In this document: one piece after another, positions 1 to 8,163 of the stretch
How positions within the stretch are numbered: the first letter of the stretch is position 1
Layout: every line of letters starts with the position of its first letter
NCBI RefSeq assembly: GCF_040112705.1
Contig: NZ_CP157804.1
Span: 3,696,075 to 3,760,074 of the forward strand
From: Flagellimonas sp. MMG031
Lineage (GTDB): Bacteria; Bacteroidota; Bacteroidia; Flavobacteriales; Flavobacteriaceae
Direction of reading: 5' to 3'
Length of the DNA: 64,000 bases
Program-made: the position numbers and the translations under genes
The notes under the pieces: generated by a model
Database searches by the model: none
What the model saw: the letters and a program-made list of their open reading frames with translations, nothing else
What the model was told of the DNA's origin: nothing

Positions 1-1
1 G

Positions 2-940
2 ACCATCGAAATTGAAAACGTCAACGTAAACGCTCTTGAAAAATTGGAACACGAGGGAATCAAGGTCTATCCCCCCACTAAAACCTTGAGAACCATACAG
101 AATAAGGCCGTACAAAAATTGTTTTATACGGACCACGGTATCCCAACGGCACCTTTCACCCGATTTGCCTACACCTCCGAAATTGAGGACAGCATCCTGA
201 ACGGAGGGCTTTCCTTGCCCTTTGTATGGAAAAGTGCCCAATTTGGCTATGATGGCCAAGGGGTTAAGGTTGTTCGAACCATGGAAGATCTAAAAGACCT
301 CCCCAATGTGGAGTGCATTGCCGAGCAAATGATCGACTTTAAAAACGAATTGGCCGTTATCGTGGCGCGAAACACCAAAGGTGAGGTCGTAACGTACCCT
401 GTGGTGGAAATGGAGTTTCACCCAGAAGCCAATCAGGTGGAGTACGTAATCTGTCCCGCAAGGATTGATGACGAAGTGGCCCAAAAAGCTAGGGAAATTG
501 CATTAAAAGTTTCGGAGCACATGAAACACGTTGGCCTATTGGCCGTAGAAATGTTCCAGACCCAAGACGACCAAATTTTGGTGAACGAATCGGCCCCAAG
601 ACCGCACAACAGTGGCCATTACAGTATTGAAGCAGGCTACACCAACCAATTTGAACAGCACATCAGGGCCATTTTAGGCTTGCCACTAGGAAAAACGGAC
701 AGTAAAGTCGCCGGAATTATGGTTAATTTGGTGGGAGCTGAAGGCCATACCGGCGATGTGGTCTACGAAAACATCGAAAAAATATTGGAAATGGATGGAG
801 TAACCCCGCACATTTACGGTAAAAAACAAACCCGCCCTTTCCGCAAAATGGGCCACGTGACCATCGTGGACGAAAATATGGCCAGGGCCAGGGAAGTGGC
901 ACAGCAAGTAAAGGAAACCATAAAAGTGATAAGCAAATAG
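2..940 (+). CDS. purK: 5-(carboxyamino)imidazole ribonucleotide synthase, 5' end missing
   Basis: ATP-grasp enzyme that carboxylates aminoimidazole ribonucleotide to N5-CAIR with ATP and bicarbonate, a step of de novo purine synthesis in the cytoplasm. The reading frame is open from base 2, so the N-terminal part lies outside the window and the first in-frame start seen at 44 is not the real one. About 312 residues are visible, including ATP-grasp segments such as VWKSAQFGYDGQGV and the late metal-binding stretch LVNESAPRPHNSGHY, typical of PurK. Only 3 bp separate it from purE, so the two are co-transcribed and act in consecutive steps. Confidence 0.96.
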   Translation, partial: TIEIENVNVNALEKLEHEGIKVYPPTKTLRTIQNKAVQKLFYTDHGIPTAPFTRFAYTSEIEDSILNGGLSLPFVWKSAQFGYDGQGVKVVRTMEDLKDLPNVECIAEQMIDFKNELAVIVARNTKGEVVTYPVVEMEFHPEANQVEYVICPARIDDEVAQKAREIALKVSEHMKHVGLLAVEMFQTQDDQILVNESAPRPHNSGHYSIEAGYTNQFEQHIRAILGLPLGKTDSKVAGIMVNLVGAEGHTGDVVYENIEKILEMDGVTPHIYGKKQTRPFRKMGHVTIVDENMARAREVAQQVKETIKVISK

Positions 941-943
941 GAT

Positions 944-1435
944 ATGAGCAAAGTAGCCGTAATCATGGGAAGCACAAGCGACCTTCCCGTTATGCAAGAC
1001 GCCATCGATATATTGAAGGAATTGGGAGTACAAGTGGATGTAGACATCGTATCTGCCCACCGGACCCCCGAAAAACTGTTCAGTTTTAGCAAAAGCGCAC
1101 ACACCAATGGCTATTCGGCCATTATTGCCGGTGCCGGAGGGGCTGCTCACTTGCCCGGAATGGTAGCATCCCTATCGCCATTGCCGGTTATAGGCGTTCC
1201 CGTAAAAAGCAGTAATTCCATAGATGGCTGGGATTCCGTGTTATCCATCCTACAAATGCCCGGTGGAGTTCCAGTGGCCACAGTAGCTTTGAACGGTGCA
1301 AAAAACGCTGGAATCCTCGCCGCACAGATCATAGGAAGCTCCAACAGCCAGATTATGGAAAACATTATCGCTTACAAAGAGGGACTCAAGGAGAAAGTAA
1401 TCAAAGGTGCCGAAGAGGTACAGAAAAAATACTAA
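944..1435 (+). CDS. purE: 5-(carboxyamino)imidazole ribonucleotide mutase
   Basis: Class I PurE moves the carboxyl group of N5-CAIR to C4, giving CAIR for purine synthesis. The 163-residue protein has the full family length. It shows the N-terminal glycine-rich loop VAVIMGSTSD, the SAHRT motif with the catalytic histidine (about residue 39), and the substrate loop IAGAGGAAHLPGM. It follows purK directly, which is the classic purKE pairing and makes the assignment secure. Confidence 0.97.
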   Translation: MSKVAVIMGSTSDLPVMQDAIDILKELGVQVDVDIVSAHRTPEKLFSFSKSAHTNGYSAIIAGAGGAAHLPGMVASLSPLPVIGVPVKSSNSIDGWDSVLSILQMPGGVPVATVALNGAKNAGILAAQIIGSSNSQIMENIIAYKEGLKEKVIKGAEEVQKKY

Positions 1436-1452
1436 GTAGCAACCCATAGCTC

Positions 1453-1839
1453 ATGAACTTCAACCAAATTGGCATTTTGGTAGGGATTTGTGCCGTAGCC
1501 TTTTTTGGCTTCACGCTAAAAAAAGTAAGCAACCCCTATATCAAAGGACTTTGGAAAAGTGGTCTTTTGGTTTTCTTCCTATATGCAGCCATATTGATCT
1601 ATGTGGAAATACGCTGGCAATTTATTTCCAGTTATGCCCAAAAATATGACCTGAACGGCAATGGTTTTGTGGATTTGAACGAGTATTCCGATGAAGCCAT
1701 GGCCGCCATGAACAAAATGACAAGCGGCGCCAAAGCAAAAAGCTTCGCTGCCCTGACCGTTGCAGGATTATCCTCCATCATCGGATTTGGATTTTTGATA
1801 AGCGATTGGGCCGTAACCTATTTAAAGAACAAAGAGTAG
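1453..1839 (+). CDS. Small membrane protein with one EF-hand
   Basis: A 128-residue protein with hydrophobic helices at about 5-22, 36-53 and 98-118. Between the second and third lies one canonical EF-hand calcium loop at residues 66-77 (DLNGNGFVDLNE, with acidic or oxygen ligands at positions 1, 3, 5, 9 and 12). This suggests an inner-membrane protein that could bind calcium in a soluble loop. No named family was recognised. It lies 17 bp after purE and 10 bp before the M3 peptidase gene, so it probably shares their transcript; a functional link to purines is not evident. Confidence 0.75.
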   Translation: MNFNQIGILVGICAVAFFGFTLKKVSNPYIKGLWKSGLLVFFLYAAILIYVEIRWQFISSYAQKYDLNGNGFVDLNEYSDEAMAAMNKMTSGAKAKSFAALTVAGLSSIIGFGFLISDWAVTYLKNKE

Positions 1840-1849
1840 AACAACAACT

Positions 1850-3871
1850 ATGAACAATCCATTATTGGAGCCTTTTGATGAGGCACCATTTTCCAAAATA
1901 AAGAACGAACATTTTAAACCGGCCTTTCTTCAAGCCATCGAAGATGCCAAAAAAGAAATCTATGCCATTGTAGCCAATCCAGAAGCCCCCTCTTTTGAAA
2001 ATACTTTGGAAGCTTTGGATTTTGCTGGATATCAACTCGACCGTATTTCTAGTATCTTTTTTAACCTAAACTCGGCAGAGACCAACGAAGAAATCCAGAA
2101 AATAGCGCAAGAGGTATCGCCATGGCTATCCGAATTCAGCAATGACATTACCTTGAACGAAGGTCTTTTTGCACGCATCAAAACGGTTTATGAGCAACGT
2201 GATTCGTTGGACCTGACCACAGAGCAACGGACCCTCCTTGAGAAGAAGTACAAGAATTTTAGCCGGAACGGGGCCAATTTAACCGAAGAGAACAAAAAAC
2301 GCCTTCGGGAAATCGATACGGAGCTTGCCAAACTGAAACTCACCTTTGGTGAAAATGTTTTGGCGGAGACCAACAAATACGAAATGTTGCTTACGGATGA
2401 AAAGGATGTGGACGGCCTTCCCGATGGCACCAAGGAAGCGGCTGCCCAACTTGCAGAATCCAAGGGCAAAGAGGGTTGGCTGATCACTTTGGACTACCCA
2501 AGCTATATCCCTTTTATGAAATATGCCAAAAACAGGGAGTTGCGAAAGAAACTGTCCATGGCCTTCGGAAGCAAAGGGTTTCACGGCGACGAGCTGGACA
2601 ATCAGGAGAATGTAAAGCGAATCGTGAACCTACGCCACGAAAGAGCCAATTTATTGGGCTATACCACCCATGCCCACTTTGTGCTTGAAGAGCGTATGGC
2701 GGAAACCCCCGAAAAAGTACAGGAATTTCTCAACGAACTTTTGGAAAAAGCCAAACCTGCCGCAGAACGTGAGTTTGCCGAACTGGAAGCCTTTGCCAAG
2801 GAGTTGGACCATATCGACCGTTTGGAAAAATGGGACAGTGCCTACTATTCCGAAAAATTGAAGCAAAAACTCTTCAATTTGGACGATGAAAAGCTAAAAC
2901 CCTATTTCAAGCTCGAAAATGTAATCAACGGGGTTTTCAAGGTTGCGGAAAATCTCTTTGGACTCACCTTCAAGGAAGTAGACCATGTGGACAAGTATCA
3001 CCAAGAAGTAAAAACCTTTGAAGTGTACGAAAATGGAAACTTTATCTCACTGTTTTATGCCGATTTCCACCCGAGGCCTGGAAAACGAGGTGGCGCTTGG
3101 ATGACCAGTTACAAACCACAATACATTTTTGATGGTAAAAACAACAGGCCACATATTTCCAATGTCTGTAATTTTACCAAGCCTACCAGCTCAAAACCAT
3201 CATTGCTTACCTTTAACGAAGTCACCACGCTATTCCATGAATTCGGACATGCGCTACACGGCATGTTGGCCAACACCACCTACCCTAGCCTATCCGGAAC
3301 GTCTGTGTACTGGGACTTTGTGGAGTTGCCAAGTCAGGTGATGGAAAATTGGTGCTACGAAAAAGAAGCCTTGGAACTGTTTGCCCATCACTACGAAACC
3401 GGTGAATTGATTCCTATGGAACTGGTGGAGAAAATAAAGGAATCCGCCACATTCCAAGAAGGGATGGCCACTGTTCGCCAATTGAGCTTTGGATTGCTGG
3501 ACATGGCTTGGCATGGCGGCGACCCATCAAACATAACAGATGTAAAAGCCTTTGAAGATGCCGCGTTCGAAAGCACCGATTTGTTCCCAAAAACACCGGA
3601 AACGTGCATGAGCACATCATTCGCCCATATTTTTCAAGGTGGGTATTCATCCGGCTACTACAGTTACAAGTGGGCAGAGGTATTGGATGCGGACGCTTTT
3701 GCCTACTTTAAGGAAAATGGGATTTTCAATAAAACGGTTGCCCATAAGTTCAAGGAGTTCGTGCTTTCCAAAGGAGGAACCGAAAACCCGATGGAACTTT
3801 ATGTAAAATTTAGGGGAGCCGAACCAAGCATTGATGCCTTGTTGGAGCGGGCAGGATTGCTAGCCAAATGA
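1850..3871 (+). CDS. M3 family metallopeptidase (oligopeptidase A / Dcp type)
   Basis: Zinc oligopeptidase of the M3 (thimet) family, which trims short peptides. The 673-residue length and the lack of a clear signal peptide fit a cytoplasmic enzyme, though Dcp-like members can be periplasmic. The zinc motif HEFGH is at residues 463-467 within TTLFHEFGHALHG, and the downstream glutamate ligand lies in DFVELPSQVMENW. The conserved late segment FAHIFQGGYSSGYYSY is also present. Family membership is secure; choosing between oligopeptidase A and peptidyl-dipeptidase Dcp needs a tree. Confidence 0.93.
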   Translation: MNNPLLEPFDEAPFSKIKNEHFKPAFLQAIEDAKKEIYAIVANPEAPSFENTLEALDFAGYQLDRISSIFFNLNSAETNEEIQKIAQEVSPWLSEFSNDITLNEGLFARIKTVYEQRDSLDLTTEQRTLLEKKYKNFSRNGANLTEENKKRLREIDTELAKLKLTFGENVLAETNKYEMLLTDEKDVDGLPDGTKEAAAQLAESKGKEGWLITLDYPSYIPFMKYAKNRELRKKLSMAFGSKGFHGDELDNQENVKRIVNLRHERANLLGYTTHAHFVLEERMAETPEKVQEFLNELLEKAKPAAEREFAELEAFAKELDHIDRLEKWDSAYYSEKLKQKLFNLDDEKLKPYFKLENVINGVFKVAENLFGLTFKEVDHVDKYHQEVKTFEVYENGNFISLFYADFHPRPGKRGGAWMTSYKPQYIFDGKNNRPHISNVCNFTKPTSSKPSLLTFNEVTTLFHEFGHALHGMLANTTYPSLSGTSVYWDFVELPSQVMENWCYEKEALELFAHHYETGELIPMELVEKIKESATFQEGMATVRQLSFGLLDMAWHGGDPSNITDVKAFEDAAFESTDLFPKTPETCMSTSFAHIFQGGYSSGYYSYKWAEVLDADAFAYFKENGIFNKTVAHKFKEFVLSKGGTENPMELYVKFRGAEPSIDALLERAGLLAK

Positions 3872-4020
3872 AAAGGTATAGGACCACAATTTGGAATTAC
3901 CATTAGGAAAGTGAGGGAAATTTAGTATCTTTTTAAGAAAATTGCATTACCTGACCCATAAAGCTTGAAAGTTCCCATAAATAATCAAGGCTTGCTTTGT
4001 TATAACCAACCCCGAAGTAT

Positions 4021-5880
4021 ATGAAAAATTGGGACATTGAGGATTTTGGAACAGACAGTTTGTTTGCGGAAACCATCAAACTAGCCAAAATCGGTATCTA
4101 TGAGCTGAACGTCGCCACCAATCAAATTTATTGGAGCGATGTTACCCGCGACATCACCGAAGTTCCCGACGACTTTGTCCCGTCCTTGGATAACCTTGCC
4201 TCCTTTTTTAATGAAGGGCACTACAGGGATTTGGCCCGTGATGCCATGCAAAATGCCATCGCAAAGGGAGAGCCTTATGATTTGGACATGGAGGTGGTAA
4301 CCGCCAAAGGCAACATCAAGTATGTTCGTAATGTTGGGCAACCAAAAATGGAAAATGGGGTTTGTGTAAAACTATTCGGTTTTCTTCAAGATATTACAGA
4401 AAGAAAACAGACCAAGATAGAGCTTACCAAAAAAATCCAACAACTCAATTTAGCGGAACAACTGGCTCAAATTGGTTATTGGGAATGGGATATCGTGGCC
4501 GACAATATCCTGTGGTCCGACAACCTTTATCGTATTTTTGGGTTAGAAATAGGGACTCCTATCCATTTTGAGCGCGTTATCGAAGCGATACACCCCGATG
4601 ACCGGAAAGAGTTTCGGGAAAATGCCCAAGAGTTTATCGCCGAGAAACGGTTTCGAAAATTCATGCACCGTATTGTACACAAAGATGGCAGTATACGGAC
4701 CGTAGAGCTGATTGGTGAACTTATCATGAATCCGCAAGGTGAGGTCATTAAAATGATCGGAACCACCCAAGATATTACCGAACAGCGCATGTCGGAAATC
4801 AAGTTTAGGGGGTTATTGGACTCTGCCCCGGACACCATGGTCATTGTAGATCGAAACGGTATTATCCAATTGATCAACAAGCAGGCAGAAAAAATGTTCG
4901 GCTACAAATCATCGGAACTTATTGACAAGCATGTCACCATTCTCGTTCCCAACCGACTTTGGGATACCATGGAATACTATGCCGTAAACTTCTTTAAAGC
5001 CCCCAAACATACCGGGCTTCCTGCCGATCTCGATTTTTTCGTACACAACAAATCAGGTTTTCAAATCCCAGTCCAAGTTACCCTAAGCCCTCTGGAAACC
5101 TCCGAAGGACTTCTGGTATCCATTGCGCTCCGAGATATTACGGTTCAAAAACAGGCCGCTCACCGAATTTTGGAAACCAATAAGAGTCTAAAGGAATCGG
5201 CCAAGCGACTAAAAGCACAAAATCGGCAGTTGGAAGAGTTCAATCAAATCACATCGCACAATTTGAGGTCGCCCGTCAGCAACCTTAGTGCGCTGCTCGA
5301 CATTTACAAAACGGAAAGCGATTCCGAAACCAAGGAGATGATCATCGAAAAAATAGAATCGGTGACCAACCATCTCACATGGACCTTGGACACCCTTGTG
5401 GAGTCCTTGCTCATTAAAAAAAGTTCGCAACAAGCCCTTGAAAAATGTCATTTTGATAAAACCCTGGAACGGACAAAAGAAATGCTCGCGGCCGAGATTT
5501 TAAAGACCGAAGCGGTTATTACCTCTGATTTTTCCGAAGCACCCACCGTGATGTACAACAAGGTCTACTTGGAAAGTATTTTCATCAACCTGATCAGTAA
5601 TTCCTTAAAATACAAGGCAAAAGACCGCGCTCCCGAAATAGTTGTTCAATCCAAGATGAACGATGGAACGGTGCAACTGGAATTTAGGGACAACGGTTCG
5701 GGAATCAACCTTAAAAAGAACGGGCACAAATTGTTCGGGTTCAGCAAGGTTTTCCACAGAAATGATGATGCCAAAGGTGTTGGGTTATTTATAACAAAGG
5801 CCCAAGTGGATGCCATGGGCGGTAAAATTTGGGCCAAGAGCGAAGAAGGCAAAGGCACTTCTTTTTTTATTAATCTATAA
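4021..5880 (+). CDS. PAS-domain sensor histidine kinase
   Basis: A 619-residue sensor kinase with no obvious transmembrane segment, so probably cytoplasmic. Three PAS-like modules occupy roughly residues 20-135, 145-265 and 265-395; the first two end in QDITE-type PAC motifs and the third in LRDIT. A coiled linker then leads to the dimerisation region with phospho-acceptor His413 in SHNLRSPVSNL. The kinase domain shows an N box (INLISNSLKYK) and G boxes (DNGSGINL, GVGLFITKAQ). A response regulator gene follows at once, so the two form a two-component pair. The sensed ligand cannot be told from sequence. Confidence 0.93.
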   Translation: MKNWDIEDFGTDSLFAETIKLAKIGIYELNVATNQIYWSDVTRDITEVPDDFVPSLDNLASFFNEGHYRDLARDAMQNAIAKGEPYDLDMEVVTAKGNIKYVRNVGQPKMENGVCVKLFGFLQDITERKQTKIELTKKIQQLNLAEQLAQIGYWEWDIVADNILWSDNLYRIFGLEIGTPIHFERVIEAIHPDDRKEFRENAQEFIAEKRFRKFMHRIVHKDGSIRTVELIGELIMNPQGEVIKMIGTTQDITEQRMSEIKFRGLLDSAPDTMVIVDRNGIIQLINKQAEKMFGYKSSELIDKHVTILVPNRLWDTMEYYAVNFFKAPKHTGLPADLDFFVHNKSGFQIPVQVTLSPLETSEGLLVSIALRDITVQKQAAHRILETNKSLKESAKRLKAQNRQLEEFNQITSHNLRSPVSNLSALLDIYKTESDSETKEMIIEKIESVTNHLTWTLDTLVESLLIKKSSQQALEKCHFDKTLERTKEMLAAEILKTEAVITSDFSEAPTVMYNKVYLESIFINLISNSLKYKAKDRAPEIVVQSKMNDGTVQLEFRDNGSGINLKKNGHKLFGFSKVFHRNDDAKGVGLFITKAQVDAMGGKIWAKSEEGKGTSFFINL

Positions 5881-5892
5881 CTGTTGATGATT

Positions 5893-6288
5893 ATGAAACC
5901 AGTCAATGTCTTTGTGGTCGATGATGATGATATCTATCAATTTACGATCAAAGTAACGCTGAGAAGCATTCCGGCAGTCCAATCCACGAGTACCTTTGCC
6001 GATGGTGCAGAAGCGTTGGAATACATTGTTGTGCATCAGAATGAAGAAGATAAGCTACCGGATATCATTTTTCTCGACATCAACATGCCTGTTATGGACG
6101 GTTTTCAGTTCATGGAGGAGTTTGCGGAGCTGCTTCCCAGTTTAAAAAAGTCCATCAAGGTGTATATGGTTTCCTCTTCCATGGACCCCAAGGACATTAA
6201 AAAGGCCAAACGGTTCGAGGAAATCTCCGATTATTTGATCAAGCCATTGAACTCCAAGGACATCAAGGAAATCATAGCCAAATTGTGA
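5893..6288 (+). CDS. Single-domain response regulator
   Basis: CheY-like receiver of about 131 residues with no output domain. It has the acidic pocket VVDDDD, phospho-acceptor Asp62 in FLDINMP, the switch region MVSSS and the conserved lysine in YLIKPL. It starts within 15 bp of the kinase stop codon, so it is translated from the same message and is the likely partner of that kinase. Starts at 5887 (ATG) and 5884 (TTG) are alternatives; 5893 gives the usual MKPVNVFVVDDD N-terminus. Without an output domain it must act by protein contact or within a phosphorelay. Confidence 0.92.
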   Translation: MKPVNVFVVDDDDIYQFTIKVTLRSIPAVQSTSTFADGAEALEYIVVHQNEEDKLPDIIFLDINMPVMDGFQFMEEFAELLPSLKKSIKVYMVSSSMDPKDIKKAKRFEEISDYLIKPLNSKDIKEIIAKL

Positions 6289-6337
6289 AGTTTTTGTAGC
6301 GGACAAATCAAAAACCTATGTTAAACCTTTACTTCGC

Positions 6338-6366
6338 TGTTAGACTGATTACTTTTATACGTCTAA
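6338..6366 (+). promoter_or_regulatory. Possible ECF-type promoter of the sigma factor gene
   Basis: TGTTAGAC at 6338-6345 and CGTCTAA at 6360-6366 are 14 bp apart, upstream of the ECF sigma gene. CGTC or GTCTAA -10 boxes are typical of ECF-dependent promoters, and such sigma genes are often autoregulated. The match rests on visual comparison only. Confidence 0.3.
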
Positions 6367-6426
6367 AAGGGGCCAAACGTAGAATAGGTGTCCAAAAACC
6401 ATTACATTTGGTAACTCTATACGATA

Positions 6427-6981
6427 ATGGCCAAACATAAACTTCAACCGGACAATTGGGTAGATCAATATGCAGATTACCTGTTCAACTATGCGGTTTC
6501 TCGCGTAAGCGATGCAGAAATCGCAAAGGATTTGGTACAGGAAACCTTTTTTGCAGGTTTGAACTCGGCCAAAAACTTCAAAGGGGACGCTGCGGAACGC
6601 ACTTGGTTGGTTTCCATCCTTAAGCGAAAAGTAATCGATCATTACCGAAAGATAAATTCAAAAAAGGGCAAGGCCGAGGTACGCATCAACTACAGCTCCG
6701 ATTCGGATGCCGAAGGCGATTGGTTGGAGCAGCAAGTAGCCGACCCTTTTAGCAAGGATGGCGACAATATCCTTGAGAATGAGGAACTGGGACTGGCCAT
6801 ACAGGATTGTATCACCAAACTGCCCCAAAAACAGGCATTGGTCTTCAAATTGAAAACAATCCAAGGGATGAGTACCGAAGATGTGTGTAATGAACTGGAC
6901 ATAAATCCGTCCAACCTCTGGGTGATGATCCATAGGGCGAGAACGGCACTTATGGGTTGTTTAAATGAAAACTGGTTTTAG
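6427..6981 (+). CDS. ECF-type RNA polymerase sigma factor
   Basis: A 184-residue sigma-70 family protein with only regions 2 and 4, as in extracytoplasmic-function sigmas. Region 2 spans about residues 12-78 (YADYLFNYAVSR...KDLVQETFFAG...RTWLVSILKRKVIDHYRK). Region 4, with its helix-turn-helix, spans about residues 135-180 (LPQKQALVFKLK...STEDVCNELDI). The next gene, 2 bp downstream, encodes a zinc-type anti-sigma protein, which supports a stress-responsive sigma/anti-sigma unit. Targets are unknown, though a CGTCTAA-containing site upstream could allow autoregulation. Confidence 0.93.
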   Translation: MAKHKLQPDNWVDQYADYLFNYAVSRVSDAEIAKDLVQETFFAGLNSAKNFKGDAAERTWLVSILKRKVIDHYRKINSKKGKAEVRINYSSDSDAEGDWLEQQVADPFSKDGDNILENEELGLAIQDCITKLPQKQALVFKLKTIQGMSTEDVCNELDINPSNLWVMIHRARTALMGCLNENWF

Positions 6982-6983
6982 GT

Positions 6984-7214
6984 ATGAAGATTTCGTGTAA
7001 AGAGGCATCTAGTATTTGTGACAAATCCCAATATAAAGAGGCAAGTTGGTGGGATATCATTAAACTGCGCGTGCATTTGCTCTATTGCAAAACCTGCCAA
7101 TTATATTCCAAAAAGAACAGTGAACTTACCTCATTGTGCGATAAGGCCGGACTTACCATGCTATCTGACGAGGACAAAAAGAAAATGAAAAGGGACCTCG
7201 AAGAAAAAATTTAG
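6984..7214 (+). CDS. Small zinc-type anti-sigma factor
   Basis: A 76-residue soluble protein with His31-x3-Cys35-x2-Cys38 (HLLYCKTC), the signature of zinc-binding anti-sigma (ZAS) domains. It has no transmembrane helix and no periplasmic part, so it would hold the sigma factor in the cytoplasm and might sense redox state or zinc directly. It lies 2 bp after the sigma gene. Its stop overlaps by 4 bp the stop of the convergent gene on the other strand. The function is inferred from the motif and the pairing. Confidence 0.8.
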   Translation: MKISCKEASSICDKSQYKEASWWDIIKLRVHLLYCKTCQLYSKKNSELTSLCDKAGLTMLSDEDKKKMKRDLEEKI

Positions 7215-8038
7215 GCCACAAAGCGCTCTGCCCACCAAAACAGGCAAAACCAAAAAATAGGGATGGCTTCCACCCAAAACATTACAAAGTACTTGGATTT
7301 CATCCGCTGATGCGAAGCCAACATCACCAAAAGTATTACGCAGATCACGGATTGCAGCTCCGCCTCCAAAGGATGCAGCGTATCCTTCAAAAAGGTAAGC
7401 AAAAAGAAGATAAGCGTAAAGCCCATTCCCAAACGTCGTGTGGCTCGCTCGCCCAAAACCTGGGGCAAGGTTCTCAAACTGCGATCATCCCATTGCAGAT
7501 CTCGGATTTCAAAAGGCAGAATCAATACCAAAACCAATATCATTCTTTGAATGAAGGTGACCGAGAAATCCCAGTCCAACGGTACATTGGCATCTAGAAC
7601 AGGCAACAAAACAGAGAAACCTGCCCATACAAAAGCCACGATGTAGATTTTTAGTCCGGCCAAGTTCCGTAAATTCTTGGCCCTTGGCAAAAGAGGTACT
7701 GCGTAAAGGGCGGACAAGACACCCAAAACGGCCGTAGCCCACCAAATGTTACTATCCAAATGGAACAAAAAATAAAGGGCAAATACAAAACTCACAAAAC
7801 TGAAGATTTGGATAATCCTGTGATAAGCATTGGACACAATAAGGTATTTATAGGCCTCTACTCCGTACTTGATAAAATTATAGCAAACGATCACACTGCA
7901 AAAAATGAATCCCAACAAATGTAAGTCCAGCGAACTGTCCAACAAATAAAAGGTAACACCAGTCAAGGAAATCACCGCTATAGCCACGTGAATACTGGCA
8001 TCCAAATAAAAATCAAACAGTGCTTTTAAGGTTCTCAT
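7211..8038 (-). CDS. UbiA-like integral membrane protein
   Basis: A 275-residue protein made almost wholly of hydrophobic helices (seven to nine), with layout and length like the UbiA prenyltransferase superfamily seen in flavobacteria. The usual Asp-rich motifs are weak: I see FNFIKYGVEAY-like and FEIRDLQWDDRS stretches, the latter similar to the second Asp motif. Catalytic prenyl transfer is therefore uncertain. The ATG at 8038 is preferred to a TTG five codons upstream. It is convergent with the anti-sigma gene and divergent from gcvP. Confidence 0.65.
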   Translation of the reverse strand: MRTLKALFDFYLDASIHVAIAVISLTGVTFYLLDSSLDLHLLGFIFCSVIVCYNFIKYGVEAYKYLIVSNAYHRIIQIFSFVSFVFALYFLFHLDSNIWWATAVLGVLSALYAVPLLPRAKNLRNLAGLKIYIVAFVWAGFSVLLPVLDANVPLDWDFSVTFIQRMILVLVLILPFEIRDLQWDDRSLRTLPQVLGERATRRLGMGFTLIFFLLTFLKDTLHPLEAELQSVICVILLVMLASHQRMKSKYFVMFWVEAIPIFWFCLFWWAERFVA

Positions 8039-8135
8039 GCGGTAAAATCCCAATCCGTTGGCCCTAGGTTAATTGGTGGTTAACAACTTTGCGCCATCCA
8101 CCATCAAAATTGACCATTTTCATCGAATTAATCCC

Positions 8136-8143
8136 TAATTTTG
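8136..8143 (+). promoter_or_regulatory. -7 promoter box of gcvP
   Basis: TAATTTTG matches the Bacteroidota -7 consensus TAnnTTTG exactly and lies 20 bp before the ATG at 8164. A TTG at 8110-8112 may be the -33 element, at a slightly long spacing. A transcript starting here cannot include the upstream in-frame start at 8089, so it supports the 8164 start. Confidence 0.5.
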
Positions 8144-8163
8144 TGCACTTTATTGGATTGAAC

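Noticed and set aside
8089..8163. 25-residue N-terminal extension of GcvP
   Set aside because: It does not look like the family, and a -7 box at 8136-8143 lies inside it.
8039..8163. Glycine riboswitch before gcvP
   Set aside because: The region is short, has a promoter close to the start codon, and shows no aptamer-like conserved helices.
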